DNA of 64,000 nucleotides, taken from contig OZ245030.1 of assembly GCA_965223985.1 (NCBI GenBank), forward strand, positions 1,550,001 through 1,614,000. Direction: 5' to 3'. Each line of letters starts with the position of its first letter. Positions within the stretch are counted from its first letter, which is position 1. Below are positions 51,481-61,620 of this stretch, piece by piece. Under the pieces are notes generated by a model. The model did no database searches. It had not been told where the DNA came from and saw only the letters and a list, made by a program, of their open reading frames with translations. The stretch is from JAPPKS01 sp963667895 (GTDB taxonomy: Bacteria; Poribacteria; WGA-4E; PCPOR2b). Both the position numbers and the translations under genes were made by a program.

Positions 51481-51784
51481 TTTTGCTTTTGCGCCGGACA
51501 ATCTTGATTACATCGAGTATTTTGGCGAATTCTACTTCCGTCAAGGGTCTCGTGAGAAGACTGTGGAAACGTGGAATCGAATGGTTGCCGGAGACCGAGC
51601 AATCGCGGAAAACTATGACAGGCTTGCGCAGTCGCTCGATGCTAAGGACTTTCAAACCGAAGCAATTGGTGCGAGTCGCAAGACGGTAGAGTTAGCGCCC
51701 GGAGAGTACCGCTATCGTGAGGCGTTGGCAAGGCGGCTGATGGAGCACGAAAACTACGAGGAGGCATTAACAGAAATACGCTGA
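51481..51784 (+). pseudogene. Giant TPR-TlpA gene, fragment 3
   Basis: About 100 codons of TPR sequence (DYIEYFGEFYFRQGSREK, EAIGASRKTVELAPGEYRYREALA). It ends at TGA 51782-51784; a +1 shift near 51774 (ACAGAAATACGCTGAA) reads on as TEYAEASKLAPNEFF into fragment 4. Confidence 0.7.
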
Positions 51785-52514
51785 AGCGTCGAAACTTGCA
51801 CCCAACGAATTTTTCGCTGAACTGATGTCCGACCAACAGATTGAAATCTATCGGCGACAGGGAACGCTTGTGGGAAAAATTGACGAGTTGGAAACGGCAC
51901 CTGAGAATTTTGAACAACAGAAACAACTCGCCAAGATGTATCTCAAGTTGGGGAACGTAACGAATGCACTTGAAACTCTGATTCAGGCGAAAACACTCAA
52001 GCCAGATAATGTGCAAGTCAACCGGTGGCTTGCCGATATCTATGTCCAGCAAGGTCTGCGCGATGAAGCGGTCTCCATCTACAAACACCTCGTTGAGATA
52101 GATAGTGCGAACGCCCGAGAACACTATGCGAAGATTGCACGATCCCATCTGGACGCGATGGATTTTAATGCGGCAACAGCCGCGGCGAAGCAGGCGGTCG
52201 CACACAGTCCACGCAACGCCGAAGGACATCAGATGTTGGCGGAAATCGCCAAACAGATTGTGAATTATGAAACCTCCGCCGATAGCCTCATGCAGGCAAT
52301 CCGCCTTCGTCCAGAAGCCACTGACATCCGGGAAGAACTAGCAGCGATTTTCAAACTATCGGGCAATCTTCGGCAGGCAATCGAGCAATACTGGCGGTGC
52401 TGGGAGTTGAGCGAAAGTGTGAACGACAAGCTCAGCTTCGTTAAATCACTCTCAGGCACATACTACGACTTGGGACGGGGCAGTGAGTTCGAAGAAAAGC
52501 TAAAGCAGATGTAA
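51775..52514 (+). pseudogene. Giant TPR-TlpA gene, fragment 4
   Basis: About 245 codons of TPRs (LGNVTNALETLIQAKTLKPD, QGLRDEAVSIYKHLVEID, AAKQAVAHSPRNAEGHQML). It is cut by an in-frame TAA at 52512-52514; the same frame continues immediately as KANPSNTGPVLALAEVNQ, so this lesion is a nonsense mutation, not a shift. Confidence 0.7.
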
Positions 52515-53570
52515 AAAGCCAATCCGTCTAACACCGGTCCCGTTTTGGCGTTGGCGGAGGTCAATCAGATGGAAGGCGACCTGCTGGGTGCACGATTCCA
52601 ATTGGCACGGGCATTAGACCGGGAGCGCGATAATCCGAATCTTCTGGCGCAACTGGTCGAAATCAGCCGCAACCTTGGTGATACGCAGGACTCACTGACC
52701 TATCTGCAGCGGCTGGTCAAGGCGCAACCCCACCCAATCCATCAACAGCAGCTTGGCGAGTTGTTGTTCGACCTTGGTCGAGAGCAGGAGGCGATTCAGG
52801 CGTGGACAAAGTTGCTGCACTTGAGAAATCAAGCGCTTGAAGCAGAAGTCAAACTCGCGGCGTTGTTGATTCGGCACGGTCTTCTCGATGAGGCGCTTTT
52901 AGCTCTCAACCGCGCGGGCGAAAAGGTGAAGGACGCAAAAGCGATTTATCAGGTCGGTGCAACGTTGGTTGAAATGAACGAGTTAGACCGCGCGCGACCG
53001 CACTTCCAGCGGATTCTGGAGATTCCGAAACCGCCGGAAAATGTAACTCAGACTGTCAAAACGAGTTCGTCTCGATCGACGTATGGGCCTCCCGGTATCA
53101 ATATCCGCAAATTTAGTCTCGCCCTTGAGCTTGCCTGGCAAATACAGGAACAGTCATATGGAAGTGGAAGCGGGAAGCCGTGGTTGCCGAACAGTTTTGA
53201 AGAAGCCCAAGCCGGGGCATTGGTGCAGTTGACAACAATTGCACAGCAGCAAGGCAAACTGGGGGAACTCGTCCAGCAATTTGAAGCGGATGCCGAGGCA
53301 AATCCGAAGGACATTCAGACCCTCGAAAGATTAGCGCAACTCTACACCTTGACCGAGAACACCGACAAGGTAGCGGAAGTTACCGAGCGACTAATTGCTG
53401 CGTCACCCAACGACCCAGTGTATCAAGCAATGCGGTTGAATCAGTCAATGGAGCAGAGCCTTGAACCTGAAACGTTTAAGAAGCGTCTCGAGGCAATGAC
53501 GGGGTTGACGGCCCAAGCACAGCTTTGGTACACGGCAACATACGTCGGATTGCTCTACAATCAAGGGTGA
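52515..53570 (+). pseudogene. Giant TPR-TlpA gene, fragment 5
   Basis: About 350 codons in the same frame as fragment 4: LLGARFQLARALDRERDN, LTYLQRLVKAQPHPIHQQ, ALLALNRAGEKVKD, GKLGELVQQFEADAEANPKD. It ends at an in-frame TGA (53568-53570) after LLYNQG; KADAAKVVDNLE continues without a shift. Confidence 0.7.
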
Positions 53571-53990
53571 AAGGCGGATGCTGCAAAGGTAGTGGACAAT
53601 CTTGAAACCGCAAACGTGACCGACCTAAACACCGGTTCGGCACTCGTCAGCATGCTCGCGCAACTGGGACGAATTGAAGCGGCTGAGAGCCTCCTCGGGC
53701 AACTTCCGACTCCGGCGACTCCGACAGGTTCTCAGATTTCCATGATGGGCACGTCATCATTCGCGCAGCAGCAATTGCGGCGGTATCTCCTCATCTACCA
53801 AGCTCTCGCCACTGCATATGTCCGCGAAGGACAGACGGAGAAAGGTATTGAACTCTACTGGACATTCTTCGACAGGACCAAACCGAACGTCACAAATGCC
53901 CGGCAGGTTACGAGTCTTACATACTCGTCCCATTCCTACGGTGGATACACGCCCATTCAGTCCAGCTACCCATCGCCGACGACTTACTCG
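53571..53990 (+). pseudogene. Giant TPR-TlpA gene, fragment 6
   Basis: About 140 codons after the TGA: LNTGSALVSMLAQLGRIEAAESLL, YQALATAYVREGQTEKGIELYW, then a low-complexity Ser/Tyr/Pro stretch (SYGGYTPIQSSYPSPTTYS). A -1 shift somewhere around 53960-53990 is needed to reach DQSRLRYLQQVFSQF in fragment 7; unshifted, it stops at 54041. Confidence 0.65.
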
Positions 53991-54480
53991 ATCAATCCCG
54001 ATTGCGGTACCTCCAGCAGGTCTTCAGTCAGTTTTGGATGAATAATCAACAGGAGGCGTTGTTCGCCAAACTCCGCACCAAGTTGGATGCCGCTGAAGGC
54101 AGGGACTGCGTCTATCCCGGTTTGGCGCTGAGTTACTGCTATTGGTGGGTAGAGAACAGAGACAAGGCACAGGAAATTCTCTCGGCGATACACAGGGAAT
54201 TCCCGGATGACCTCACACTCAAGGTTAACACGGTTTTTGCCTCTATTCAGACGGGACAACATGCGACTGCACTGGAAGTGCTTGATGAACTCACTGGGTT
54301 GGACCCGCGAAATCGCCGTCAATACTATGACCTCTCGCTACAGCTTGCCGCTCATACCGGCAACACCGTCAAAGTGCGCGAATTGATGACGAAGGTGCTA
54401 AATTCACCGGTGGGGATCCGCGAGCTTTACCAGTTTTCGCAGAAACTCCAGCAGAGTCGACAACGATATCGCAGAATCCC
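53985..54480 (+). pseudogene. Giant TPR-TlpA gene, fragment 7
   Basis: About 160 codons: QEALFAKLRTKLDAAEG, YCYWWVENRDKAQEILSAIHREFP, TALEVLDELTGLDPRN, KVRELMTKVLNSPVGIRELY. Near 54475-54485 (AATCCCCACCTACAAGTGG) a -1 shift gives HLQVGIVSKLTELYKASGN; unshifted, it stops at 54553. Confidence 0.65.
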
Positions 54481-56636
54481 CACCTACAAGTGGGGATTGT
54501 ATCCAAACTCACCGAACTCTACAAGGCATCCGGTAACATACAGAGCTTGTTAACGGAATATGAAGATAAACTCGCTGAAGAACCGGGTGCCCCTTCGTTA
54601 CTCTATCTCGTGGCGTCAATGAAAATTGCGGCGAACGACCTTGATGGGTCGGACCCGCTTGTTAATCTACTTCTTGACGATAAAATTGTGTCAATGAACG
54701 CACAGCGACTAAACAGTTTGGCAGATGCCTACCGAAGCGCTGGCGACCGCAACCGTGAACTTCGGCTGCTTGAAGCTGCCACCGAGAAACTTGATCCGCA
54801 GAATTCGTGGCAACAATCGGAAATTTACCAGAAACTCGGTGCAGTCTACGCCCAGAACGGCGAGAAAGAGAAAGCGAAGGACGCATTCCGTAAGATGGGA
54901 ATGATGCGTCTGATGATGTATGGCGGAGGAGGCGGGATGTTCTGGCAAAAACAGGAAATTGCCACGCTTTACATGCAACACGAGATGTGGGATGACGCTG
55001 AAGCGACATTCACTGAAATTGTGAACGATTTGTCGGCAGATAAATGGGCAAGAGATGAAGCGCAGCAACGTTTGATGGAGGTCAAAACCCGTAAGGGCGG
55101 GCTCCAAACCACGACGCGACTTCCTGAAAAGCTTGAAGAAATGGCAAAATCAAATCTCGGCATGCAGCGGATGCTAGCACAACAGTATATGCAGCAGAAT
55201 GAACTCAGCAAAGCAGTGGAGATATACAAGCAAATAGCGGAAGTAATGCCGGAAGACCTCGAATCGCGTGCGAACCTCGCTACCATCTATTCCCGTCAAA
55301 ACAAACACGATAAGGCAATTGATACTTGGACAGTTTTGCTCGAAGCCGACCCAGAGAGCACGAAGGATCAGGACGGACTCGTCAACGCCTATCGTGAGGC
55401 GGACAAACTCCCCGAAGCGCTTGAACTTGCGCAGAAATACATCGAAGGCGAAGCGGATAGCGGCGTTCACTACATACGCCTCGCCAAAGTTTATGCGGCT
55501 GAAGACCAGGTTGATGATGCCATTGACGCCTATAAAAAAGCGATTGAATTCGGGCCCGGCGATGGTCAAGCTTACCGCGAATTGGCACAACTTTATCTCC
55601 GTAAGAATGACCTGGATTCCGCTAAAATGGCATTCGAGGAAGCAATTCAATACACTGGACGAGAGTGGGAACGACGCGATATTGCAAGGCAGATGATGGA
55701 CATCTACCGGCGTCAAGGTAAGTTAGAGGAGATGCTGCAGAAGGCAGAGGAGGAAGGAACGCTGACGCTTGAAATGCAACAGGAGCGCGCTCGACGTTAT
55801 CGGCAGGATGGCAAACTAGAAGAAGCCATCGGTGCCTTCAAGAAAGCGCTCGACATGACCTCCCAAAGCTGGGAGCGGAATCAGCTCTCCAACGAGTTGG
55901 TGCAGCTTTACGCACAGCTCGGCGAGAATGACCTGGCGTTAGAGCTTTACGAAATGCTGTCTCGTTCCGGATCAATGGGCATGTCAATCAGCCACGGTTC
56001 ATCCGGTCTCAAAGTCAATTTCAGTGGAGATGAGGCACGCGAGACCCTAATTAACGCCTATAGAAGTCAAGGGAAACTTGAGCAGCTGAAAACTCGCTTC
56101 GAAGAGCGGCTGGAGAAGGAGGCGGATAATCCCGCCGTCCTTGAGATGCTCGCAGAAATTTATCGGAACACCAACGCCCACAAGCAGGCTGCTGAAATGT
56201 ACCAAGCCCTCTGCAAAGTACAGCCGGTCAACGTCCGCAGCTATTACTACGCCGCCGCCGCTTTCAATAAGAGTGGCAAGCCCGATTTAGCGGAGGAACT
56301 CCTGAATCAAGGTGAAGTTGCACTCTCAGCCAGCAATCGCAAACAGGACATGTGGTTCCTCGCCGCAGTGGGGTCTATTTGTCTTGATGGCGAGATGTAC
56401 ACCCCAGCAATCAAACTCGTGGAACACGCAATCGCTGCAAGTGGAAGGTACGGTGGCGGTAGTTGGGACAGGGAGCAATTGTACGATATTCTCGGACAAG
56501 CTATCTTGGTGCAAAACGCTACGAGGAAGCCGTCAATGCGTATCAGCAGATGGCGAACGTTGCCGAAGATGACAGCAGACGAAAAACAGCAGAAGCAGCG
56601 ATGCACAGAGCGTACAGAGAGGGGAATTTGTATGAT
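54480..56636 (+). pseudogene. Giant TPR-TlpA gene, fragment 8, cut by the insertion sequence
   Basis: The longest surviving piece, about 700 codons from the ATG-containing region at 54490: many TPRs (MQQNELSKAVEIYKQIAEVMPEDLE split over two helices, DDAIDAYKKAIEFGPGDGQAY, LEEAIGAFKKALDMTSQSW). Near 56505 (CAAGCTATCTTGGTGC) a further -1 shift is needed to read YLGAKRYEEAVNAYQQMANVAEDD; that frame runs to the left end of the IS at 56637. Confidence 0.75.
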
Positions 56637-57725
56637 AGGACTTACGCAAGCACCATGTTAATAGCCGGAGATTTTAACTGTTGTCGTAAATACGCTTCCA
56701 GCATCCCGTGTTTAACCTGATAAATGGTTCGTCCAGTCTGGTACGCCATAGTTGCAAGTCGAATCCAAACTAACAATGCACAACCGATATGGTTGCGAAC
56801 AATCCGTGCCAATCGACATTGACATTTTTCGAGACCGGTGAGTTGTTTGGCTTCACGGTGAAATTGCTCAATCTTCCACCGCCAGTTACACGCCTGTTGT
56901 GTCACTGAAGTGTCGTTTTGTGCTAAGTCGTTAGTGACGACATAATCCGTGCGTCCGGTATCAGACGCCACCCGAAATAATTTCACCTTGTGGTCTCTGG
57001 GAAACCCTTTGATTTTGATACGTTTGCCTTCATGAAGTTCGGTCGGTGTCCAAGCTAAGTTGTCAATGCGTTGGTACGGTTTAGTGGCGTTTGAATCGTC
57101 AACCAGCCGATTGGTTTTTAGTGGGCAGTAGTAGACTTTTCCCAAGTTTTCAATGTGTAGCATCACGGTTTTGGTAGCATACCAACTGTCCATCAGCACT
57201 GCTTGAAAGAGAAGTTGTCTCTGGTAGACCAGTAGAGATAACATGTCTCTGACGTGGTCTAACTTCGTTTTGCCGTCTCCTTCTGGGTCGTAAATCCGGT
57301 AGTCAATTACCCAGAAACGGTCTAGCAGTGGATTCACATAGACACAAGTAACTACTCCGATGCCGTTGATAACACCCCGGGCGTTGCCACTGTATTGACG
57401 ACGTACTAACTCAATATGCCTAGCGTGCTTTTTATCTAAAACCGTGTCATCAAAGATGACATATCCTTCTTCAACTTGAACCAGATGAGGTTTAACGTTT
57501 TCCCACACCAAGCGAGGAGGAATACAATCTCCCGCCAGATAACGGTTTATCATATCATGACTGAAATCTTCGCTGTGGTCGGCGAAGTGCGTTAAGGTAT
57601 AGTTAATTGGACTGCTCAGCAGATACTGACAGTAATCAAGCCGGGTTGGTTTCACCATACTTACCTCCTCGTTCGTTATTTTACTGCTTTTTACTGTCCG
57701 TGTCTATCTGCTCCGCGTAAGTCCT
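56637..57725 (-). mobile_element. IS701-type insertion sequence inside the giant TPR-TlpA gene
   Basis: About 1.09 kb. Terminal inverted repeats AGGACTTACGC at 56637-56647 and GCGTAAGTCCT at 57715-57725. The flanks share only TAG (GATAG at left, CTAGAG at right), so a clean 4-bp target duplication is not visible. The single transposase gene is on the minus strand, and its stop codon lies inside the left repeat. Confidence 0.85.
56642..57658 (-). CDS. Transposase, IS701-family-like DDE
   Basis: 338 aa, intact. Opens MVKPTRLDYCQYLLSSPINY and closes LRQQLKSPAINMVLA, both typical of a group common in cyanobacteria and other marine bacteria. Catalytic acidic residues: Asp in YVIFDDTVLDKKHA, Asp in AVLMDSWYATK, Glu in WRWKIEQFHREAKQ (the Y-R-E-K-like region). 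The protein looks complete, so the element may still be mobile. Strand is opposite to the gene it interrupts. The family name is from motif memory. Confidence 0.88.
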   Translation of the reverse strand: MVKPTRLDYCQYLLSSPINYTLTHFADHSEDFSHDMINRYLAGDCIPPRLVWENVKPHLVQVEEGYVIFDDTVLDKKHARHIELVRRQYSGNARGVINGIGVVTCVYVNPLLDRFWVIDYRIYDPEGDGKTKLDHVRDMLSLLVYQRQLLFQAVLMDSWYATKTVMLHIENLGKVYYCPLKTNRLVDDSNATKPYQRIDNLAWTPTELHEGKRIKIKGFPRDHKVKLFRVASDTGRTDYVVTNDLAQNDTSVTQQACNWRWKIEQFHREAKQLTGLEKCQCRLARIVRNHIGCALLVWIRLATMAYQTGRTIYQVKHGMLEAYLRQQLKSPAINMVLA

Positions 57726-59127
57726 AGAGAAGCTGATTGCGGAAAGATCTCAGGCGGTTGCGGACAACCCTGACGATCCCGATACTCACTTCGCCCTAGC
57801 GCAAACTTACGAATGGAACGACATGCCCGACGAAGCGATTGCCGCTTACGAACGCGCACGCGAATTGAATCCCGATAGCGCGGTTATCTTGGACCCGTTG
57901 GCAAAACTGTACGTAAGTGTTGACCTTGAGAAGGTGATACCCCTTTACAAGCGGCTCATCGACCTAGCGAACACTGCTATTAATCGCATCCAAAGACGGC
58001 GCACGCTCATCGATCTGTATACTCGCACCGGCGAATATGACATCGCCATAGCCGAAATGCTTAACGCGGCGCGCTCCTCCGAAGATGAAGTCGAACGCAA
58101 TGTGCTACTCCCTTCACTTTGGAATCTCTACAGGTCTCAAGGGAGAACGGCGGAAGGAATTGGGTCGCTTGAGGCGCTTGCAGCACAATTGGCCGACAGT
58201 CCTACCTTGCAGGAGGTACTCGGCGACGCATACAAAGAGACAGGCGACCCCGAAAAGGCGGACGCCGCATATACCCAATGGGTTGAACGCCGTCAAATAG
58301 AGATTGATCGGCAGGGACGCAGCTGGGGGTATTTCGAGCTTGTGTCCAACCTTCTTACAAAACGAGTGTTGCCCGAAAAGATGGTTGAATTAGCGGAACA
58401 TGCGTTACAACTGGAGCCTAGCCCAAGAAGGAAAATATATACCGGACAGGCGTACGCCTTCAACCGGCATCCAGAAAAGGTGAAAGAATTGATTCAATCG
58501 GAGACGGATACGAAAATACGGCATGCGCTGGTCATGTTGCTAGTCGACTATTTCAAGCAACTGGGAGAGATTGACGCCGATGTTGACTCAATTCTCCGTA
58601 AAGATGCTCTTCACGGCTCCACGCCGATGGAACAAAAAACAGCGCTTAGGGGACTTTGGGAACTTTACGAAGCAGCGTCTCTACCGAGTCAGGCAACTTT
58701 TGTAGGCGAACCACCGCCTTCCATTAAGTTGAACAATCTGAATGGGGAAGAGATTTCGATTTCGAATTTCAACGGTGAGGTCGTCCTTCTAAACTTCTGG
58801 GCGACATGGTGTCCGCCATGCGTACGGGGGATTCCGCAGTTTCGGGCACTTCATGAACAATACAATGCTGATGGACTTGTAGTAGTAGGGGTTTCTCTAG
58901 ACCGAGATGGTGAAGATGTCGTCAAGTCGTTCGTTGAGGCACATGGAGTTACCTATCCCAACCTCATCGCGGACCAAGATGCGACGGCGCAATTCGGTGG
59001 ATTGGCTTCTCTCCCAACCACGTTCCTAATCAATAGGAATGGAATAGTTGTGAAGCACTATGTAGGTTACACAGATTATTCGGTCTTCCAGGAGGGCATC
59101 AAAGTTGCCCTTACTGGATCGCGTTGA
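57726..59127 (+). pseudogene. Giant TPR-TlpA gene, 3' part: TPRs and C-terminal TlpA/thioredoxin domain
   Basis: Open from the right end of the IS: LEKLIAERSQAVADNPDDP, then TPRs (MPDEAIAAYERARELNPDSA from the ATG at 57823) for about 280 codons, and a TlpA/ResA-like thioredoxin domain at the end: GEEISISNFNGEVVLLNFWATWCPPCVRGIPQF with an intact CPPC, then VVVGVSLDRDGEDVV and LPTTFLINRNGIVV. The thioredoxin part is undamaged. Starting at 57823 it would encode a 434-aa TPR-thioredoxin protein but without a signal peptide, so a periplasmic redox role would be lost. Originally it was the C-terminus of a secreted protein of roughly 2,500 residues. Confidence 0.8.
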
Positions 59128-59183
59128 TAAACCCTTGTGAGGATTCCAAACACTCGCAAGGTTAGACCACACAGGAGAGAATC

Positions 59184-60648
59184 ATGAAAGTAAACATGGC
59201 AAAATTTACACTCATCCTTGTAAGTCTCTTGGGATGCAGGTTGACCTTTCCGGGCGTGAGCGCTGGTGCCATTGATCCTGGCACAGCGGTTGGCATCTGG
59301 CTATTTGACGACAGCGAGGGCGAAATCGCCGTAGATTCTTCAGGTAATGGTCATGATGGGGCATTCACTGGCGAGCCGCAATGGGTTACCGGAAAGTTCG
59401 GTATGGCGTTAGATTTCAACGGGTCTGGCGATATCGTCTAGATTCCTGGATTCGGAGAAGTGCTTCCGAGCGAAGAAGTGACAATTATGACATGGATAAA
59501 ACTAGAAGGGGTTAAGAACCAGGACCTTGTCTGCCTAATTCCACTTAACAGGATTGTCCCAGTTTGGTCGATGTTAGTTGACCGTTGCGCCATCCATTTT
59601 CCGTGGAACCGCCCCTTATATAACACCATCTACTTTCAGTATGGTTGAGACCAGGTTGCAGTAGATCGCCCGTTGGATACCATTGGGAGATGGGAACACT
59701 GGGCATTTACCTACAGCATTCCGGGGAATTTCATGAAACTTTACAGAAACGGCTCAGAAATCGCATCGAGAAATGGAGCTAGTCGCTATACTCCACGAAA
59801 TGCGAATTTACAGATCGGCGGCAGGTTAGATTCCTCCTTTGACGGTCTAATAGACGAATTCGCGGTTTTCAACGTCGCCCTGAGCGAGAACGATATTAGA
59901 ATGCTGATGGGAGGAATCAATCGTGCCTTCGCCAAAAGCGTGAATGTTGGGAACACAGTAGCTAGCCCTGATACTGCCTCCGTTCGTATTGAGGTGTCCG
60001 CCCGACTGCCGGGTGAGAACCTTCACCGTTTCAGTTTCGACATGGCTTTCGAACCGACAATCCTACAAGCAATCAACATTGCGGAAGGGACGTTATTGAA
60101 TCACGATGGCGCGACAACAGTTTGGAACACCCCTGTGGTAGATAATGAAAAAGGGCTCATCACCGGCATCACATGCCGCCGAACCGGAGAGGAAGCTGTC
60201 ACAGAAGGCGCAGGACCGCTTGTCGTTGCGACCTTCAAACCCATAAGGGCTGGCGGAAGCGCGCGCGGTCAGTATACAAAACCTGCGCTTGTTTACGCCA
60301 GACGATACGGTGATTGCTGTAGAAGCACAAGCGGGTTGGGTGGATGTCTTTCCACATGGAAGCATTTCTGGTGTGGTGCGGGATGCCGAAAACCAAACAC
60401 CAATCGCCGATGCGAAAATTGAAGTTCGAAGAGATGGCATTTCTTTCGGACTTACAGCGGCTTCAGATGGAACAGGCAAGTATATCGTGGACGGTGTCCC
60501 CGTCGGAGATTTCGAGGTTATTGCTTCCAAATATCCCTATTCTCAAGCTGCCATCGTAACTCAGATCTGGTCAGGTGAAACGATATCCAACATCGATTTT
60601 GAGATGAAATCCATACTCTCCCGCGATTCGCAAGATTCGCAGAAATAG
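59184..60648 (+). pseudogene. Exported LamG - cohesin-like - carboxypeptidase-regulatory-like protein, broken
   Basis: ATG at 59184 behind AGGAGAG; signal peptide (KFTLILVSLLGCRLTFPGVSAG). LamG domain: VGIWLFDDSEGEIAVDSSGNGHDG, then an in-frame TAG (59439-59441) after GSGDIV, continuing IPGFGEVLPSEEVTIMTWIKLEG, then an in-frame TGA (59646-59648), continuing DRPLDTIGRWEHWAFTYS and GLIDEFAVFNVALSENDI. Next a cohesin-like beta-sandwich (SVRIEVSARLPGENLHRFSFDMAF). Near 60262 a +1 shift leads to SIQNLRLFTPDDTVIAVEA and a carboxypeptidase-regulatory-like domain (GSISGVVRDAENQTPIADAKIEVRRDG). Surface glycan-binding role inferred. Two different stop codons plus one shift mark it as a pseudogene or badly sequenced. 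Confidence 0.78.
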
Positions 60649-60861
60649 CGGCACGAGAATTATCACTTGTGGCTAAATTCCAGTGCCACAACAATCGAAT
60701 CCCCGCAAATTAGGTGTCGTTTACCTTCTGTCACGAACGCAATCAATCCGACGAATTGGAGTTTATAGATTCACCGACGACTCAAGAGCCAACAGAAAAA
60801 GGATGATATGATGTAAACAGGTTTGATACCTCTACCTACACAAACGTCGTAAGGAGAAACT

Positions 60862-61539
60862 ATGAAATGTCTAACTGTTTTCATTTCCATAGGGCTATTG
60901 CTGTTAGGTTCAATCGACCAAACACAGACAAGAGGCAATTCTGCGTCAATGAAGGCACGCTGGAATGAGCGTTACGACCGCTATATGTATATCTACGGCA
61001 AAGAACCTGCTGCTTTCCTAAAGCAGAAGATTGGCGGGCTAAATAGGGGGAATGCGCTCGTCTTGGCTATGGGGGAGGGGCGAAATGCCGTCTATCTTGC
61101 CCAAAACAGCTTTGATGTAACGGGCGTAGACATTTCCGAAGTTGCCATCGAAAAATGCAACAAGCTTGCGCAGGAAAGAAACGTAGCAATCAACGCTGTC
61201 GTTGCCGATTTAACAGATTATGACATGGGCGAAGCGCAGTTTGACCTGATCACAAATTTCTACTACTACGACCTGTCTATCTTCCCGCAGGTAATTCAGG
61301 CACTCAAGCCGGGAGGCATGTTTATCCTTGAACAGTTCTCAGTTGACCACCTCAAATATAGGGAAACCAGCCGATTTGGTCCGAGTAACCCGGACTATCT
61401 CATAAAGCCCAACGAGCTCTTGGAACACTTCAAGTCGTTACGGGTTCTCTACTATGAAGACACCGTCGTAAACCTTGATGAAGGGATGCACAAAGGAACG
61501 GCGGCGGTGATTCGTCTCATTGCACAAAAGGTGAAGTAG
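60862..61539 (+). CDS. SAM-dependent methyltransferase with an N-terminal signal-peptide-like segment
   Basis: 225 aa; TAAGGAG sits just before the ATG at 60862. Residues 1-24 (MKCLTVFISIGLLLLGSID) look like a signal peptide. From about 30 on it is a class I methyltransferase of the TehB/thiopurine-like type: WNERYDRYMYIYGKEP, VLAMGEGRNAVYLAQN (SAM loop), VTGVDISEVAIEKCNKLA, DLITNFYYYDLSIFPQVIQALKPGGMFI split by strands. SAM is cytosolic, so an exported methyltransferase is odd. A downstream ATG at about 60949 (MKARWNERYD) would give a normal cytosolic protein, but the strong ribosome binding site belongs to the first ATG. Confidence 0.82.
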   Translation: MKCLTVFISIGLLLLGSIDQTQTRGNSASMKARWNERYDRYMYIYGKEPAAFLKQKIGGLNRGNALVLAMGEGRNAVYLAQNSFDVTGVDISEVAIEKCNKLAQERNVAINAVVADLTDYDMGEAQFDLITNFYYYDLSIFPQVIQALKPGGMFILEQFSVDHLKYRETSRFGPSNPDYLIKPNELLEHFKSLRVLYYEDTVVNLDEGMHKGTAAVIRLIAQKVK

Positions 61540-61620
61540 CTGTTGAACACATCCACATTCCGATACGAACGACATCAAGTCTCAAAGTTGGTGTCTTAAG
61601 ATTAGAAGGGAGACCATCAG

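Noticed and set aside
52512..53570. Stop-codon reassignment or selenocysteine insertion in the TPR giant gene
   Set aside because: TAA, TAG and TGA all occur as in-frame lesions in neighbouring broken genes, and the same codons end intact genes, so decay or sequence error is simpler.
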